Below are positions 13,350-26,152 of a stretch of DNA of 64,000 nucleotides, piece by piece. Source of the stretch: Nautilus pompilius. Lineage: Eukaryota; Mollusca; Cephalopoda; Nautilida; Nautilidae. The stretch spans positions 327,001 through 391,000 of the forward strand of contig JACATO010001082.1 in NCBI GenBank assembly GCA_018389105.1, read 5' to 3'. Numbering within the stretch: the first letter of the stretch is position 1; every line of letters begins with the position of its first letter. The position numbers were made by a program, and so were the translations under genes. Below the pieces are notes generated by a model, which saw only the letters and a list, made by a program, of their open reading frames with translations, did not search any database and was not told the DNA's origin.

Positions 13350-13610
13350 TGTCGTAGATCGGTGTAAGTAAAGTAAGTGTCAGGAGTCTGGCAAATCGGA
13401 GTAGGTAAGATAAGGTAGATTAGGGGCAGGTCGGGTTAGGGTTAACGTCTCGTAGGTAGGTGTAGAGTAAATGCTAAGAGTTGCGCAGATCGGTGCAGAA
13501 CCAGGTTCAAAGTCTTGCAGGTTGTTGTTGTAAGTTAAGGGCAAAACTTTCGTGGTTTGGGGTCAGGATAAGTCGGAACTGCCGGAGATCGGTGTAGAGT
13601 AAGAACCAAA
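13350..13610 (+). repeat. Degenerate tandem repeat, roughly 30-35 bp unit
   Basis: Several diverged copies of a G/T/A-rich, C-poor unit occur in series. The core is approximately GCAGATCGGTGTAGAGTAA, seen as TCGTAGATCGGTGTAAGTAA near 13353, TCGTAGGTAGGTGTAGAGTA near 13452, GCGCAGATCGGTGCAGAACC near 13485 and GCCGGAGATCGGTGTAGAGT near 13583. Spacing is irregular, so this is an old, decayed minisatellite. Confidence 0.7.
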
Positions 13611-13619
13611 TAGTCTTTC

Positions 13620-16260
13620 TCTCAATAAATTACACTTTCTTATGGAACTTTTGGTCCAGACACAAAAAAAAAAATACGGTTTATTAGCTTAACTTGGGGG
13701 GTGGGGGATTAGCTCAGCTGGAAGCGAGGGGTTTCTCGAGTAAAGTGCAGAATTAAAATTCTCAGGTGCAGCAGGCGAGTCGCTCGCCATTACCGCGATG
13801 GGGCGAGAATTGATCAGTGGACAAGCCGCCGAACGAACGCGAGCGCCTTTTTATTATTCCTCGGAATGGAAAGTCCGATTGACCGAGCAGAACCACGTTC
13901 TGAAAATACTCTTCGCCTAATCCTGCTTCTAATAAACCTCCAGTTCGAATTTCGGCAAAAACGAAATCATCTCATATCGGCAGTTTGGAATACTTCCTCG
14001 TCTCGGCGGTGGCCCGGACATGTCGACAAACGGGCAATTTAATAACCCGACTGACAAAGCCGGCTCTCGCACGCGGGCGGGTGGGGGGGGGGAGAAATTG
14101 AATTATAGTAATATTGGGGGCATATTTGGGGCAGGGAGCGCGGCTGTGCTGTGGATGGGGGGCCCCCCCCGCGCCCGAGTTGGGGTCACCACCCGACTGC
14201 TTCTTCGAGAGGTTCCTTGTTTTCCGAGACAAAAATGGCTCGCGTCGTCGTTCAGATGGCTGCCATTGTTGTTCGAAAACAAACTCGACCGGTTCTATTA
14301 GAGCCCCGACTTCGGACGACTTAATTAGAACTGTGTCAAAATCTGTTTGATTAAAGACAAAGATATGAAGTTCGTTTAACCGCGAACGGATCGTGGGCAA
14401 ACACAATTCAGAAAAGGGGGCCCCGGCTGGATGTGGCTGCGCGGTTTGGCGGGGGTTTTTTTCCCGGCTAAATTAATTAACTGGGATCAAACTTTTACCA
14501 GGGTGGGCGGTGAATGGCGTCGGGTACGTGCGAAGAAATAATCTGAATAACTATCGAGTGTAAATCGCGAATACGTTTTTGATTAAATTCTTGCGAGATG
14601 CATTCTCGCAAATTGGCTCGCGTCGATGCCGGGAAGCGCTAGGAACGGTCTCTCCCCCTCTCTCCCCCTCCTCCCGTCAGGCGCCCGGTGGTAATCAGCC
14701 CGAATTCTTCAACACCGCTCTCCGAGTCCGAGGGGCTGGTGCGATTTCAATAGGGATGTCGGACCAACCAGGGAAATTTGAAAAAGAAAAGGGAGAGTTT
14801 GGGGAGTGATGGGGGGGGGGAGAGGGAAGGAAAAGAAAAGAGATCAATAGGCTGCCGTTGACACGGTGCGTGGAAATGGTTTTGCGTGATGATTTGAATT
14901 ACAGTGCGAGCGCAATCCATGTCCACCAGTCAACCAGCTGGTCCAGCTACCCGCGCGCCCTCTCGCGCTCGCCAAGTGACACGATTCGCTCAGCAGAGGT
15001 GGGGCGAAACCCAGTCACCGGGTCATGGCGCAAACTTGGCGCGTGATCTTTGCACAACAAAACATAGTCCCGCGGATAATTGGTCCCGCGCGGAGGATCG
15101 CGCGGCCTGGAACAGCTGAGAGGTTCACTGCTGATTAAAGGCGCCCTAGATGCTCTCTTCATTTCCTCTGCTCGTACAAAGACTCGCTTCTTCTCGCTTT
15201 CTCGTTAGCTACCCTCCCCACCCCCGGGGGGGGGGGGGGCCGGGCCGTCCGTTCCCTCCCCCTCAGCCTGAAAGACACGTGTCAGTCAGACCCGAACCCG
15301 GCCGCCGATAATCGCACCAGCTCAGACGATCTTTGATTTCCTGCGCATCTACTTCTCCGAGGTTGCAATCTGGTGGAGATGCTAGACGGCGATCTCACCA
15401 CCCACCCCCCCGGGCCGCATTCTCTTTGATGGCTGAACGATCTCGGTAACTCACAGCCCGACTGCGGGACGAACAATAATCCCAGCACCAATTAAAAGTT
15501 TATTTATAGCCGAGCCGAGTTTCTTAATGAACGGCCCGGACCCCGACCAACGGAGCGGTTGGGGAAACTCGCGGGTTACACGAAAACCATGACAACATTT
15601 TCTTTTATATACACACACACACACCGGTCGATTCTAAAAATAGCGGTGACCTTGAGGTAGAGGTCAGGTGTGTGCGAGCTGCGATAAGCGGTTACACAAC
15701 CGCGCCGGTCGCTCCCCCCCCCACCTCGTGTAGAACACATCTCTCGAGCAGAGACGGAAGGTCACGAAGGAAAATATCAGATATCAGCGCCTCTTCAACA
15801 TGTGGGAAAATTTCACCGATACAAGCCTATTTTACGGCGGGGGGGTGACGCAGGCAAGAAACCTGCACGAAGAAGGGCCTATTGTTTAGCGTGTTTCTGG
15901 GTCTTTTCTGTCCCCCCCCCCCGCCCCGAGGGGGTGAAGCGTAGGATTAATCGCTTTGACATGATGGCGTACATTTCCGTACACTTCCAATTGTGGAGAT
16001 AAGATAGACGATTATTGCGAGCCGAGCCACGAGGAGGACCCGGGCCAACTCGAACGTGCCTGGCATCGCAAACAGGTCAGGTTTTCCGTCCGCTCTCGTT
16101 CGACGCCCACAGATGCGGTTCCTTTCCAAAAAGGAGGATAATATCGCTTCTCCCCATCTCTCTCTCCCCCCCCACACTTACAGCTGCACAAATAAACTGC
16201 ACAGGTTCGCAACACTCGCACCCACCCTAACCCTGGCCACGTAAACTGATCGACATCTTA
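13620..16260. promoter_or_regulatory. CpG-rich island-like region
   Basis: The most CpG-dense part of the window, with frequent CGCG, TCGCG and CGCTCG motifs. It also carries homeodomain-like AATTAATTAA (about 14472), paired TCTCGCAAATT/AAATTCTTGCGAGA segments near 14584-14615, and many G or C runs, including 14 Gs at 15226-15239. Long frames on both strands overlap each other, as expected when GC-rich DNA has few stop codons. No recognisable protein or splice structure was found. I infer an unmethylated regulatory or promoter-proximal domain; this rests on composition alone. Confidence 0.4.
14584..14615. other. Short inverted repeat around TTCTTGCGAGA / TTCTCGCAA
   Basis: AATTCTTGCGAGATGCATTC is followed at once by TCGCAAATTGG, giving imperfect dyad symmetry (AATTCTTGCGA against TCGCAAATT) centred on ATGCAT. 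It could form a small hairpin or bind a dimeric factor; it may also be chance. Confidence 0.35.
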
Positions 16261-16971
16261 TTTCAACATCCAGCTTCGTTACTCCAGAGACAGATATGAG
16301 ACCCGTGCGCGACAATTCCACGCATTTAGAGTTCGAACTAAGACAAAGACATCGATTGACAAAGAACATATAACGACGACACATCGACGGGTTGTTGTTT
16401 TTTTGACGATTTTCTTCCTTCGTTTTTTGTTTTAGTTCACTCAACTGTGGGAAGGACTTTTTGTTGTTGTTGTCTGAAGATTTCAAATTTGGATTTGTTC
16501 TCTATCGTTTTGGGTCCCGTGTTTTCTACGTGAGAAAAAGCTAGACGAGAGGGGGGCTCCTGGTTTATCTCGCTACCAGGTAGGTATTTCAGGGGGGAAG
16601 GCTTGGATATTTATGCCTCACGAACCCTTTGGACTTTGCGAAATAGCCTTTCCCGAACATTTGTCGACCTTGTGCTGCCATTTAATAAACGCGCTTGATT
16701 CGTACTTTCAGTTTCGCCAAAAACTTTGACGATACTTAAGAGTTGCCGAGGGCCTGATCGTCGTTAAGATCGTGCCGAACCAAATCGATGCTTTCCCAGT
16801 TTGCAACTGACGACAGGCGGCCCATTGACCGCCGTCCGCGATACCCAGAATGCACGCGTGGCGATTTCTTGTTCCTGCGGCTTCCGGTGTCTTCGAGAGG
16901 TGATAACATCATGATGACAAACGAAATCGGAATGGGTTTTCTCGGCCAGACTCTTTGTTGACGTTCGTTCG

Positions 16972-17006
<35 letters not shown>

Positions 17007-17759
17007 TGAAGCGGAGGATGCTCTAATGAGGTCCCAGAGCAGGTCTTATTGCACGGATAACAGTTGAATTTTCTTCTACCGGTACACTACAAAAAACAAA
17101 AAAAAGAAGAAGATTAAAATAACTCCTTTTCGCTTATTTACGAGGAATGTACAGAGGGCCCGTGGTTCTGTTGGCGTATATATCAGCTTACAATAAACGA
17201 GAGCCGCGACGAACCACGAACGAGGAGTGGTTCGTGTTGCTCAGAAATTACGAGGAGGCAGACAGGGAGTCATTGTAGCTTAACCCCACCCAACCCCTAA
17301 AATGGTCATCGGTACGATTATTAAAGTTATTAATACTATCACTTTTAACAAATACTGGTACGTTATTCCACTTATTAACAATGCTACTAGAGATAAAACA
17401 ACAACAACAGTTTTCCGATATTTAACCTGGCCTTAACCCTGGCTAATTTATGATCATGATCCTCGATGTTAGCAACTGCATATTATCAAAAGAATTTGTC
17501 CCAATCCACACGCTAAAGACCCCTAATTGTTTCGTTTTTTTAAAAAAAAAAAAACACCTTTAAAATTCAAACTTGGCGAATCTAACATTTTAATCAGTTA
17601 GCGTATTTTAAATGTTTAAGACCTGGAAACATTCTAACCAATCGCCCCGATCGATGTAAGAAACAAACAAGAAATCGAAAATGGAGTTCGGGGACGAGAT
17701 ACAGGAAGTGGCTGCTTTTGTAGTTTGTGCACAATTTATATATTAAAATAAAATAAAAA

Positions 17760-17802
<43 letters not shown>

Positions 17803-18295
17803 CGGCTTATCAATAGCATTACATTTTTCCGTTTTTGTCAACAACATTTTGATAAATGCCGATGCGATCATTTGGTATCGACTGTGCCTGGTTGTGGTCA
17901 GGCACGGCGCCGGAGCGACTGTCTGGCTCCCGGTGGTTCTCGGTTCACGATAGTTGTTGTACGTAGCCACAGTGACCTCCGGGTTCTGTAAAAATGCATG
18001 AGATATTCGAGTTTAGTTGAACGGCGATCGGCCGATGCAAGATTTGACTAATACGACGATTTCCATAAATACACAGCCAACTTAACGTGCTAAACGTTCG
18101 GATGTCGGTTTCACTTTTCCCTTTTCTGCGATGATTCTGAGATTTAATATTATTCTCAGTCGGAAAATAAATTTGCTAAACTTAGGCTTGCATTTTCTTC
18201 TCACGAATGACCCCCCCCCAACCCACACACAACCACCTCTCCCGTACTTGCGATCACTAAGATTGGAGGGTCTTTTCTGGTCGGCCTATGGGAAG
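16261..18295. other. Gene-free stretch with small simple repeats
   Basis: Contains a compound (TC)n(AT)n tract at about 16971-17006, a 12-A run near 17542-17553, and an (AAT)n tract at 17761-17801. No coding sequence is supported. The 75-codon minus frame at 17743-17970 ends in poly-Tyr encoded by the AAT tract. Confidence 0.6.
17761..17801. repeat. (AAT)n microsatellite
   Basis: About 13 AAT triplets preceded by a decayed A-rich flank. Confidence 0.95.
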
Positions 18296-18298
18296 ACT

Positions 18299-18303
18299 CT
18301 CCA

Positions 18304-18334
<31 letters not shown>

Positions 18335-18368
18335 GCTCTCTCTCCATCTCTCTCTCAATCTCTCTTCA

Positions 18369-18408
<40 letters not shown>

Positions 18409-18440
18409 CTCTCAATCTCTCTTCATCTCTCTCTCTCTCT

Positions 18441-18486
<46 letters not shown>
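18299..18486. repeat. Polypyrimidine (CT)n tract with higher-order duplication
   Basis: CT repeat interrupted by CATCTC and by two copies of CTCAATCTCTCTTCATCTCT (about 18354 and 18411), showing that a segment of about 57 bp was duplicated in tandem. Ser/Leu-rich frames of 63-184 codons through it are artefacts. Confidence 0.95.
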
Positions 18487-18489
<3 letters not shown>

Positions 18490-18490
<1 letters not shown>

Positions 18491-20090
18491 CCGTTTATGG
18501 TTAACTCAACAAATTTGAAAATTCCGGAAAGTTATAATGGCGCAGTCAGGCAGCAGCAAAAAGACGACGAGCCCTCGGGAAGAAAGAAAGCCCGGGTTGT
18601 AGCGAGCTTCCATTGTATTCGTGATGGGAGAAACCGGGAGTGTGAACCTCCGAAAATCGCAAGCGGACCGTTACAGAGAAAATAAGGAAAGACTAAAAGC
18701 TGAGCAATGGCGTGTCGCCTCTCACAAAGGGGCCCACTGGGCCATGAACCCATTGCAGCACCAGAAGGATATACAGATATTGTAGTCATTGTTAAAACAC
18801 ATGGAGGGGGTGGAGCAGGGTTTCGAACGTAAAAAGCTCCGATTTCAATATTTTCTATGCATATTTACAACCGATAACCGTGATAAATTAATAAAGCGTA
18901 TCGTTTTTAATATAAAAACATCCATCTCCTTATCTACATTAACAACATCAGTTCTGTAGCTTCGTAAATCTTCACTTCTGATACGTGTACGTGTTTTGGG
19001 CCCAGTCCGAACAAATGGGTCTTCCTTCCAGTTACTGACCCTGTCACAGATCGGGAAATGGTAGAGTCTTTAAAAGGCTTCGTTTGTCATGCGACTTAGG
19101 AACGTGTCGGTTACGGTCGCTTTCATCCTGTATTTCATCCCAGTCTGTCCCGAGGGTATTTTCACCTACCCAAGTTTCTCCCGTTAGTTAATCACAAAAG
19201 ATCCTTATTTCCGACAAGGGCAAGTTTGGTCGCAGTCAGTCATAACGTTTTCCTTTTCTTTTTTAAAAAAAAGAAAAAAAATCCGAAAAACTTTTCCAAC
19301 GGTATACGTGGATCAGCTGAGAGTCCCGTGACTTCCACGATGTTCTGTCCCCACCCCCCGTGAGCAGCAATAATCGTCTAAGATGTCTTAAGTCGAGGCT
19401 AGAATGCTGATATAAGCTCCCTTTCTTTTTAACTCTTTCAAGAGAAGGATGACTTGTAACTGCCGTTCACATTTTAGAATTTTATTTGTGTTTATTTCCT
19501 TTGCATTAGTTATTTAAAAATAAACCGAACTCCCAGACCTTCCTGGACGCGCCGTTACGATGTTAAAATCATCTGGTTACCTGGCATCTTCCAGAATTAA
19601 TCGATAATTAAGTAATACCGCTCCATTGGGGAGATCACTTTGGTACCTATCGGGGGCTGGGTGGGGCTGATTTCCAGTCGGAGTGATGTCTGACTCCAGA
19701 AACACTTCTAACCGAAATTAATACTACAGAAACGTTACTGGCCGATATTTCGTAAAGTGGCATCGGTGCCTTAAGACGAACACTTTCTCAGACTCTCTGC
19801 GACACTGGACGAACAGACCCTTGATTTGCTGAGCTATTTTTTTCAAAGCCCAGACTTACAAGAATTTTTTTTTTATTTTAAAAAAAGCGGTTATTTTGCG
19901 TTTGATTGTTCTAATTTACCTTTTTTGTTCTTCTGCTATATTTATTCATATATTTAGTAAATACTGAGCACTTCTGAAGTATTGTGACAGACCATGCACA
20001 CAAAACAGGTATGTATCTGTAGAGGCTTAGTCTGACGATCTCGTGTCTCGTCATACGGCATTTGATTTTAAACATCCCTGTCTATGATTA
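18490..20090. other. Gene-free stretch
   Basis: No supported gene. Homopolymer runs and a short inverted A/T run (TTTTAAAAAAAAG) near 19261 are present. Confidence 0.6.
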
Positions 20091-20598
20091 TGGGTCGTTG
20101 TAAGGATAAAGAGCGCAATCGGCGAGGTGGAAAAGCTTGACGAGTGGGTGCCTCGCGAGTTCAATGAACAGCAACAAAATCGTCGATTGGAGATCTGCTC
20201 TTCGCTTGTCATGGGAAACAAAAACCGTCACAGCTGAAAGGGACCGCGGTGAATTGTTCATCAGAAACTCTCCCAACAACAGCCGGAATCGGAGAGGCCC
20301 AATCCTGCTCCACGACAATGCTCATCCTCATGACTCTTCAGAAACTGAACACTTTGGGGTACCAAGTTCTCTCTCACCCAGCCTCCTATTCACCAGACCT
20401 TTCTCCCACAGACCGCCACCTTTTCAAACACCTCGACAGCTTCCTCCATATGAAATCCTTCTCCAACCAAGCAGCCATTAAAAATGCCTTCTAACAGTTC
20501 ATCGACTCCAGAAATTCAGATTTTTTCAAAATGGTATAAATGCGCTTGTAACTCGTTGGCAGAAGTCTGTTGATTGTAATGGAACTAACTTTGGTTAA
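20091..20598 (+). pseudogene. Decayed mariner-family transposase, internally deleted
   Basis: Fragments of a Tc1/mariner DDD-type transposase of the SETMAR/Hsmar1-like group, readable on the plus strand across several frames. Frame A (about 20091-20220) gives IGEVEKLDEWVPREFNEQQQ followed by NRRLEICSS, the linker before the catalytic core. Frame B (about 20269-20320) gives RGPILLHDNAHPH, which holds the second catalytic Asp. Frame C (about 20324-20494) gives TLQKLNTLGYQVLSHP, then YSPDLSPTDRHLFKHL with the third acidic site. A stop follows after KNAF. The C-terminal NGINALVTRWQKSVDCNGTN then ends at TAA 20596-20598. The stretch that should carry the first catalytic Asp is missing between frames A and B, roughly 60-80 residues by family comparison. 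At least three frameshifts and one internal stop make it inactive. No clear terminal inverted repeats were found beside it. Confidence 0.9.
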
Positions 20599-23338
20599 TA
20601 AACCTCACGTTCAGCAGCGGTATGGAGTCTCACTCTTGCGGTAAAAATAAACGACAAAGCTTTTGTAACAGCCTAATATATGGAACCAAAAGATCATCTT
20701 CATTTGTAAACCAAAACGCGAGGAGTCGGAGCCCTAACTTACAAAAGGTTACATTAACGAGGAAAGGTACCGCACAAGCCCCTTTGGCTCAACCGTTGAA
20801 GGATTTACAGAGAGTCACGTATTTAAAAATTCAATTTAAAGGTCACTGACGTGAGATGATAACGAGGCTCAGGTCAATGTAAACCATTCCTTAGCGTTAA
20901 CGGGAACTTTGTTCGTTGGTGTCGATTGCGTCTGGCCGTCATACGCGAAGATACTTCGCTGTACCAGCATCCAGGTTGCATCAGTAAAACAACAGAAGAC
21001 AATCGACTTAGAATGGAAGTGTGCCAGGCGACTTTAGATCGCAGAGTTGGAACTGGAGTAAAAGCAGAGTATGAGAACTAAGTCAAACCAGTTCACCGAA
21101 AAATCAAAATATTCCGAAGGTCACGTTTTCAAATACGAAAACTAAAGAAGTACACGAATCATTTTGAAACTTTCCCCTACAGGTACCATTCACCAGTCAG
21201 TACGAAACAGCGTTCACTAACGAGCACGGTTTTTAATGAAAGCATTTTGCAATGTTTATATAATTCTATATTTCATTTAAATGAAATAAATTTTAATTTT
21301 CTTCGTCAATATATTATCTTAAACATTTGCTTTGAAGAATTCTGCTTTTTTAGTATTTTAGAATCTTATAAAACGGTGCTAGAACAGTTTGTGGCAGGCA
21401 TTATAAAGACTTTACATTTTGTTTTCAGAGACTAAGGTCACACATCCGTGTATTTTAAATTTATTTCATTAACTATTAAGCAAAGCAACGCCAAAGACGC
21501 AGTCGTGTACCTATAGCCCGGAACTAGTTCAGGGTCACAGGTGTTCGGACAATTGGAAAAACTTAAATATTGCAAAAGTAAATCTCACGCCGACCATTCT
21601 TGGCATGGTGGGCTTCCCCTAATGGCAGAAATACTTTCGAACACCAGTTAGTGAACACAATGGCGACAGTCCATCCATGCATTCTTTTCAGTGACATCTC
21701 AGCCTTTGTTTACTTTGAATCCAGATCTCGCAGATTCGCAGACAAGCACGTGACCTAGTCGGCGAAGCTTCCTTCACTTCCAACCATGAGCTCATTCTCG
21801 GAAGATTAACCTTTGCTCAGCATGGAAATTTCAGAATTTTCCTTGAAAGAATCGGCAGCAAACTGATCGTCGGAGAGGAGCAGGGGAAGGAGGGGCTTGT
21901 TTCGGCCTCTCGCTGCATAGACCCACGCCGCCGGAAGTGCGATTTCAGAACGAGGCTTCCGGAACAAATCATCAACGCAGACAGATCACCGCTGTGCATG
22001 GACGACTCTCGATATTAGGAGAACCCATGTAACGGTTACTGCAGTTGTATTGTAGATAATTTAAAAGGGAAAAGGACGCGGAACGAACCAAACCACCTGA
22101 CAGTTCGGGTGACCGACCCTTCTCGCATAGAAAATAAGCCCGTTTATCAATTCGAAATGTTATTTTAAGTACCAGCCACCCACCCCACCAGGGCGTGAAT
22201 AGCATTTCTGTAATTTTCAATGTGAGTTAATTAGAGGTCACAGCAGCGGCAGCTGATGGAGTTACTGTAACAGGGTGGATGCAGTTTCGCAGCGAGGGGG
22301 GGGGGCTTACTGGTGCTGCCGCCTGGCGGTAAGACGGAGGAGACCCGCGGTGACGTTGATGTTGGAAAGAGAGACCGATCGGTCCGCCTGCACCTAAATG
22401 TTGCACGTCAGACCCACTGATTCTGCGAGCGAAAAAAACCCATAATTTTCGAAGTTCAACACGGACAAACAAAAAGATCGATTGATTCTTTCGATTTTTT
22501 TTTTTTCATCTTTAAGGAATTTCGATGGCAGTAGGAGCTCATCCCTACGTTTTGCTGTCGCTTTTTACGAAGGCCGAGGAGCGGAATTACATTGGTACAA
22601 CAATAGATTACTCCACAATCACATAACTCAGGCGCTTGTTCATATAAGCAAATGTAGCCAGACGTGCTCAATATTTTTTCTAACTTCTTAACTTTATTTT
22701 AAGTAACCCAGAGTTATATAACACACAATTCTGATCAATTTCATATAATTTGTATGAAACATGCTGCAAAATGCGATTTTCTTATACAAGCGATAGCTTC
22801 TCTTCATCCTTTTCACATCAATACCGAAGCTGGCCGGATACTACTCAGGTACAGTAGAAGATGGGCTCTTCATAAAGAGCACTGTAACTCTACTTGACCG
22901 GTTACAAATCACTCATCTGTGTAGATAAGCTGCTGGTTTGGGCTGATCCCTATTTTCTTCCACGAGTCTGTTTTTCCCTTTAATTCTGGATTGTTATGTA
23001 GTAAAACAAGTACATAAGTCATGAAGAACATAATAAATAATAACAAATAAGTAAATAACAGCTGGTGGTTGGGGTGTTTTTGTTTTTTTTGGTAAATCTA
23101 ATGTCGATCAGACGGCGAAGTGAGAACTTATACGATTCATTGCTCCAGCTACGAAACTGAGCTTCTCTTCGATAACTCGCAGTGAGCGAGAACTGAAGCG
23201 TGTTTTCCCGTTAATCCACAACATCGGCGCAGTATTTATTCCATAACAAAAGTTATAATGAAAGAAAGAAAAAAAGTTAGATCAGAATCCGGAGTAGGCA
23301 AGTGTCGAGTTACCGAGGGGTTATCAAAAATCGCGCGC
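20599..23338. other. Gene-free stretch
   Basis: Mixed-composition DNA with no coding region I can support. A G run near 22298-22306 and a T run near 22497-22506 are present. Frames are at most about 82 codons and many overlap on opposite strands. Confidence 0.6.
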
Positions 23339-23713
23339 GTGAGTGAGTGAGTGAGTGAGTGTGTGTGTGTGTGTTGTGAGTGTGTGTGTGAGTGAGTTTG
23401 AATGTGAGTGTGAGAGTGTGAATGTGTGTGTGAGTGAGCGCTGTGAGTGTGAGTGTGTGAATGTGAGTGTGAATATGTGTGAGTGAGTGAGTTTGAATGT
23501 GAGTGTGAATGTGTGTGAGTGAGTGTGTGAATGTGTGTGAGTGAGTGTTGTGAGTGTGAGTGTGTGTGAGTGAGTTTGAATGTGTGTGTGAGTGAGTGCT
23601 CTGAGTGTGTGAGTGAGTGTGTGAGTGAGTGTTGTGAGTGTGAGTGTGTGTGTGAGTGAGTTTGAATGTGTGTGTGAGTGAGTGCTCTGAGTGTGTGAAT
23701 GTGAGTGTGTGTT
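23339..23713 (+). repeat. T/G minisatellite built from GTGAGTGAGT and TTTGAATGTG blocks
   Basis: About 375 bp of G/T-rich repeats. Alternating GTGTGTGAGTGAG, TTTGAATGTG, TGCTCTGAGTG and TGTTGTGAGTG blocks give a higher-order pattern. A GAGTGAGTTTGAATGTGTGT block recurs near 23570 and 23656. The 146-codon Thr/His-rich frame on the minus strand is a translation of CA-type repeats. Confidence 0.95.
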
Positions 23714-24914
23714 TTAAAGTACAGCTATCTACATTAAAAATAATTCCCAATCTCCGCTTTAAACATAATATCTTTTGCAGATTTATGTCTGAAAAAATCG
23801 AAAGAAATGATAATAAACTATGAAGAGTTGGATATCTTCCCCACTTCTTTTAATGCAAACAAAAAGAAGAAGAAAAGAAAATATATGACCGAGTCCAAAG
23901 AAAGGGAATTTTAATATGTGACGTTCTTCACTAGTGATGTGATTAAGTTTGATAAATTGCCCTACTGACGTTAATATCTTCGCTGGCTACATGAAAAGTA
24001 ATTACCCATACGATAAACCGTGTGATGCATGTATCTGAGAGGGCCAAGTTTGAGCTGACATTCTAAAACAGGGCCTGGTCCGGGGCGCAGACACATGTAT
24101 AGCCGTACATTCTTTATATCTGTCTTTATTTATAAACTGAATGAATGTTGGAAGAGGTAACTGTTATTAACTGAAAGTAAAAGAGCACTAATAATTTCTA
24201 TAATACGGGATCTATACGGGGATCAGGGCTAGACTTGTCGGGCGCATGATTTGCAGCACGAGTTCTTAACAGGCAAGATATTTAACGATACATGCGCCAC
24301 GTCATTGATTGATTATCGAACTAGACTCGGAGCCCTCGACGTTTGCTGTCTCACCAGTATTCCCGTTTTAAGAGAGACAACTTCCCGTTTGTCAACGCGT
24401 GTTTCCGGACTAAGGGGGTTCGGAGCACTCTCTATCAGTCTGCGTGGATTGAGACTTGTAAAAGTCTGGGTTCCGGCCTTCAGAGCCTCCCTCGGAGACG
24501 GTTCTCCTAGACGCGGCCCGTCTTTGCGGGTGTCCGGGGAAGGGCGGGGAATACAAGACGATGATCAACAGGCTAAAACCAATCCGCTTATTGAAGCGCA
24601 CTGGCACGTCGACATTGTTATTGGTTACAAAAAGGGCATTCAAGCAGAAATGGACAAGATTACGGATTAAAAACGAATACAAGTCGCCACTGGCGAAGTC
24701 AGGCTTCCGGGACCACACCCACGAGACAATTACCGAAATTGGCACGCGAACATTCTTATAGTAATGAAAGAATGCGATCTGCCTGATGGAGCAGCGAACT
24801 CTTGGCTGGTCGGAGGCATTCTGTGATCTTCTCGCGGCGATCGATCTCCTGTAGAAATCAATTTTTGGGGAATTTTAGCATTGTTATAATTTATAACTTC
24901 AGGGAAAATGTAAG
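23714..24914. other. Gene-free stretch with a CpG-containing patch
   Basis: AT-rich up to about 24.2 kb, then more CpG-rich at 24.24-24.85 kb. Overlapping frames of 111-139 codons lie there on opposite strands (24251-24670 plus, 24410-24745 minus). Neither shows a recognisable domain, so I do not call a gene. Confidence 0.5.
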
Positions 24915-24936
24915 ATTATTATTATTATTATTATTA

Positions 24937-24975
<39 letters not shown>
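24915..24975. repeat. (ATT)n microsatellite
   Basis: ATT tract with one phase slip. It is the first of four tracts within 1.6 kb. Confidence 0.95.
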
Positions 24976-25757
24976 CTGCACCTAATGAGTGGCTGATTTG
25001 CGACGCGATGCTGTGTAGACCACACTCTTTCACCTGCCCGTCCATCTTTTAATCTTTAGTCATTTCACGAAATATAAAACAGTAGGTTTTCTCTCCTCTG
25101 TTTAGCTATCCTCATGAGCGCTGCACAGTTTAAAGTGGAGTGCACATCAACTATAATGTAACCTGTGCATGTGTGTAAACGTCAAATAGCTGTGAACAGG
25201 GCTAGGTAGGTAGTGTCACTCCGTAATTCCCCAATCTGAAAGAATATCGATTCTAGTTTAAACCTAAAGACTGATGTCAATGTCATGAAAATCTCTCCGA
25301 TCATTGGAGTACTTTTTAGTCTTCTTTTGCATTTACCCGATAAGTAAACGCATAACTTAAAATAGAGATGCGAATTTTGTTTGGTATAAAAAAAGTCGGT
25401 TTGCTTGTGAACAGGGATCCTAACCGCACGATCAGCATTCCAGGCCGTAGGGGGGGGGCAGGGACTTACTTCGGCCCGTGGGCTGGGGCCGAGTGGACAA
25501 CCGTGGGTGGTGATACAACGGCTGGTCGGGGACCGAACAAACTTTCGTCAGTATGTGTTAACGTTAAAGGACAGTAATGGTGAAGCTTCTAGAATACTGA
25601 AAACAACAATTCCGATAACATCTAAAAGAGACAGAAGTATTTGTAGCATTTCTCTCACTGCTCTGGCAGGTGAGAATCAAACATGAAGACGCGGGTGTGT
25701 AGAGATGCTTAGTTCGATGAAGCTGAAGGTTTAATTAATATCGAAGATAAAAGGAAA

Positions 25758-25952
<195 letters not shown>

Positions 25953-26090
25953 CCTGGTCTGGGAAGACGGATAAAGGCACGTGTTCCTGTTGATGGTAGG
26001 TGCAGTATGCCAGGACAGGTCTTCTTCCTCATCTTTATTGTGGTAAATTCCCGGCCCCCCAGAAGCAGTTGCTGAATCGGTCGTTTAAAC

Positions 26091-26091
<1 letters not shown>

Positions 26092-26151
<60 letters not shown>
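26092..26151. repeat. (AAT)n microsatellite, inverted relative to the 25.8 kb tract
   Basis: Perfect AAT tract of 60 bp. On the same strand it is the reverse complement of the ATT tract at 25758-25952. Confidence 0.97.

Positions 26152-26152
<1 letters not shown>

Noticed and set aside
13707-13740. GATTAGCTCAGCTGGAAGCG, a perfect tRNA A-box-like string
   Set aside because: No B box at the right distance and no cloverleaf stems; not a tRNA and too little for a SINE call.
23310-23750. 146-codon Thr/His-rich minus-strand frame
   Set aside because: Encoded entirely by the T/G minisatellite; no non-repeat content.
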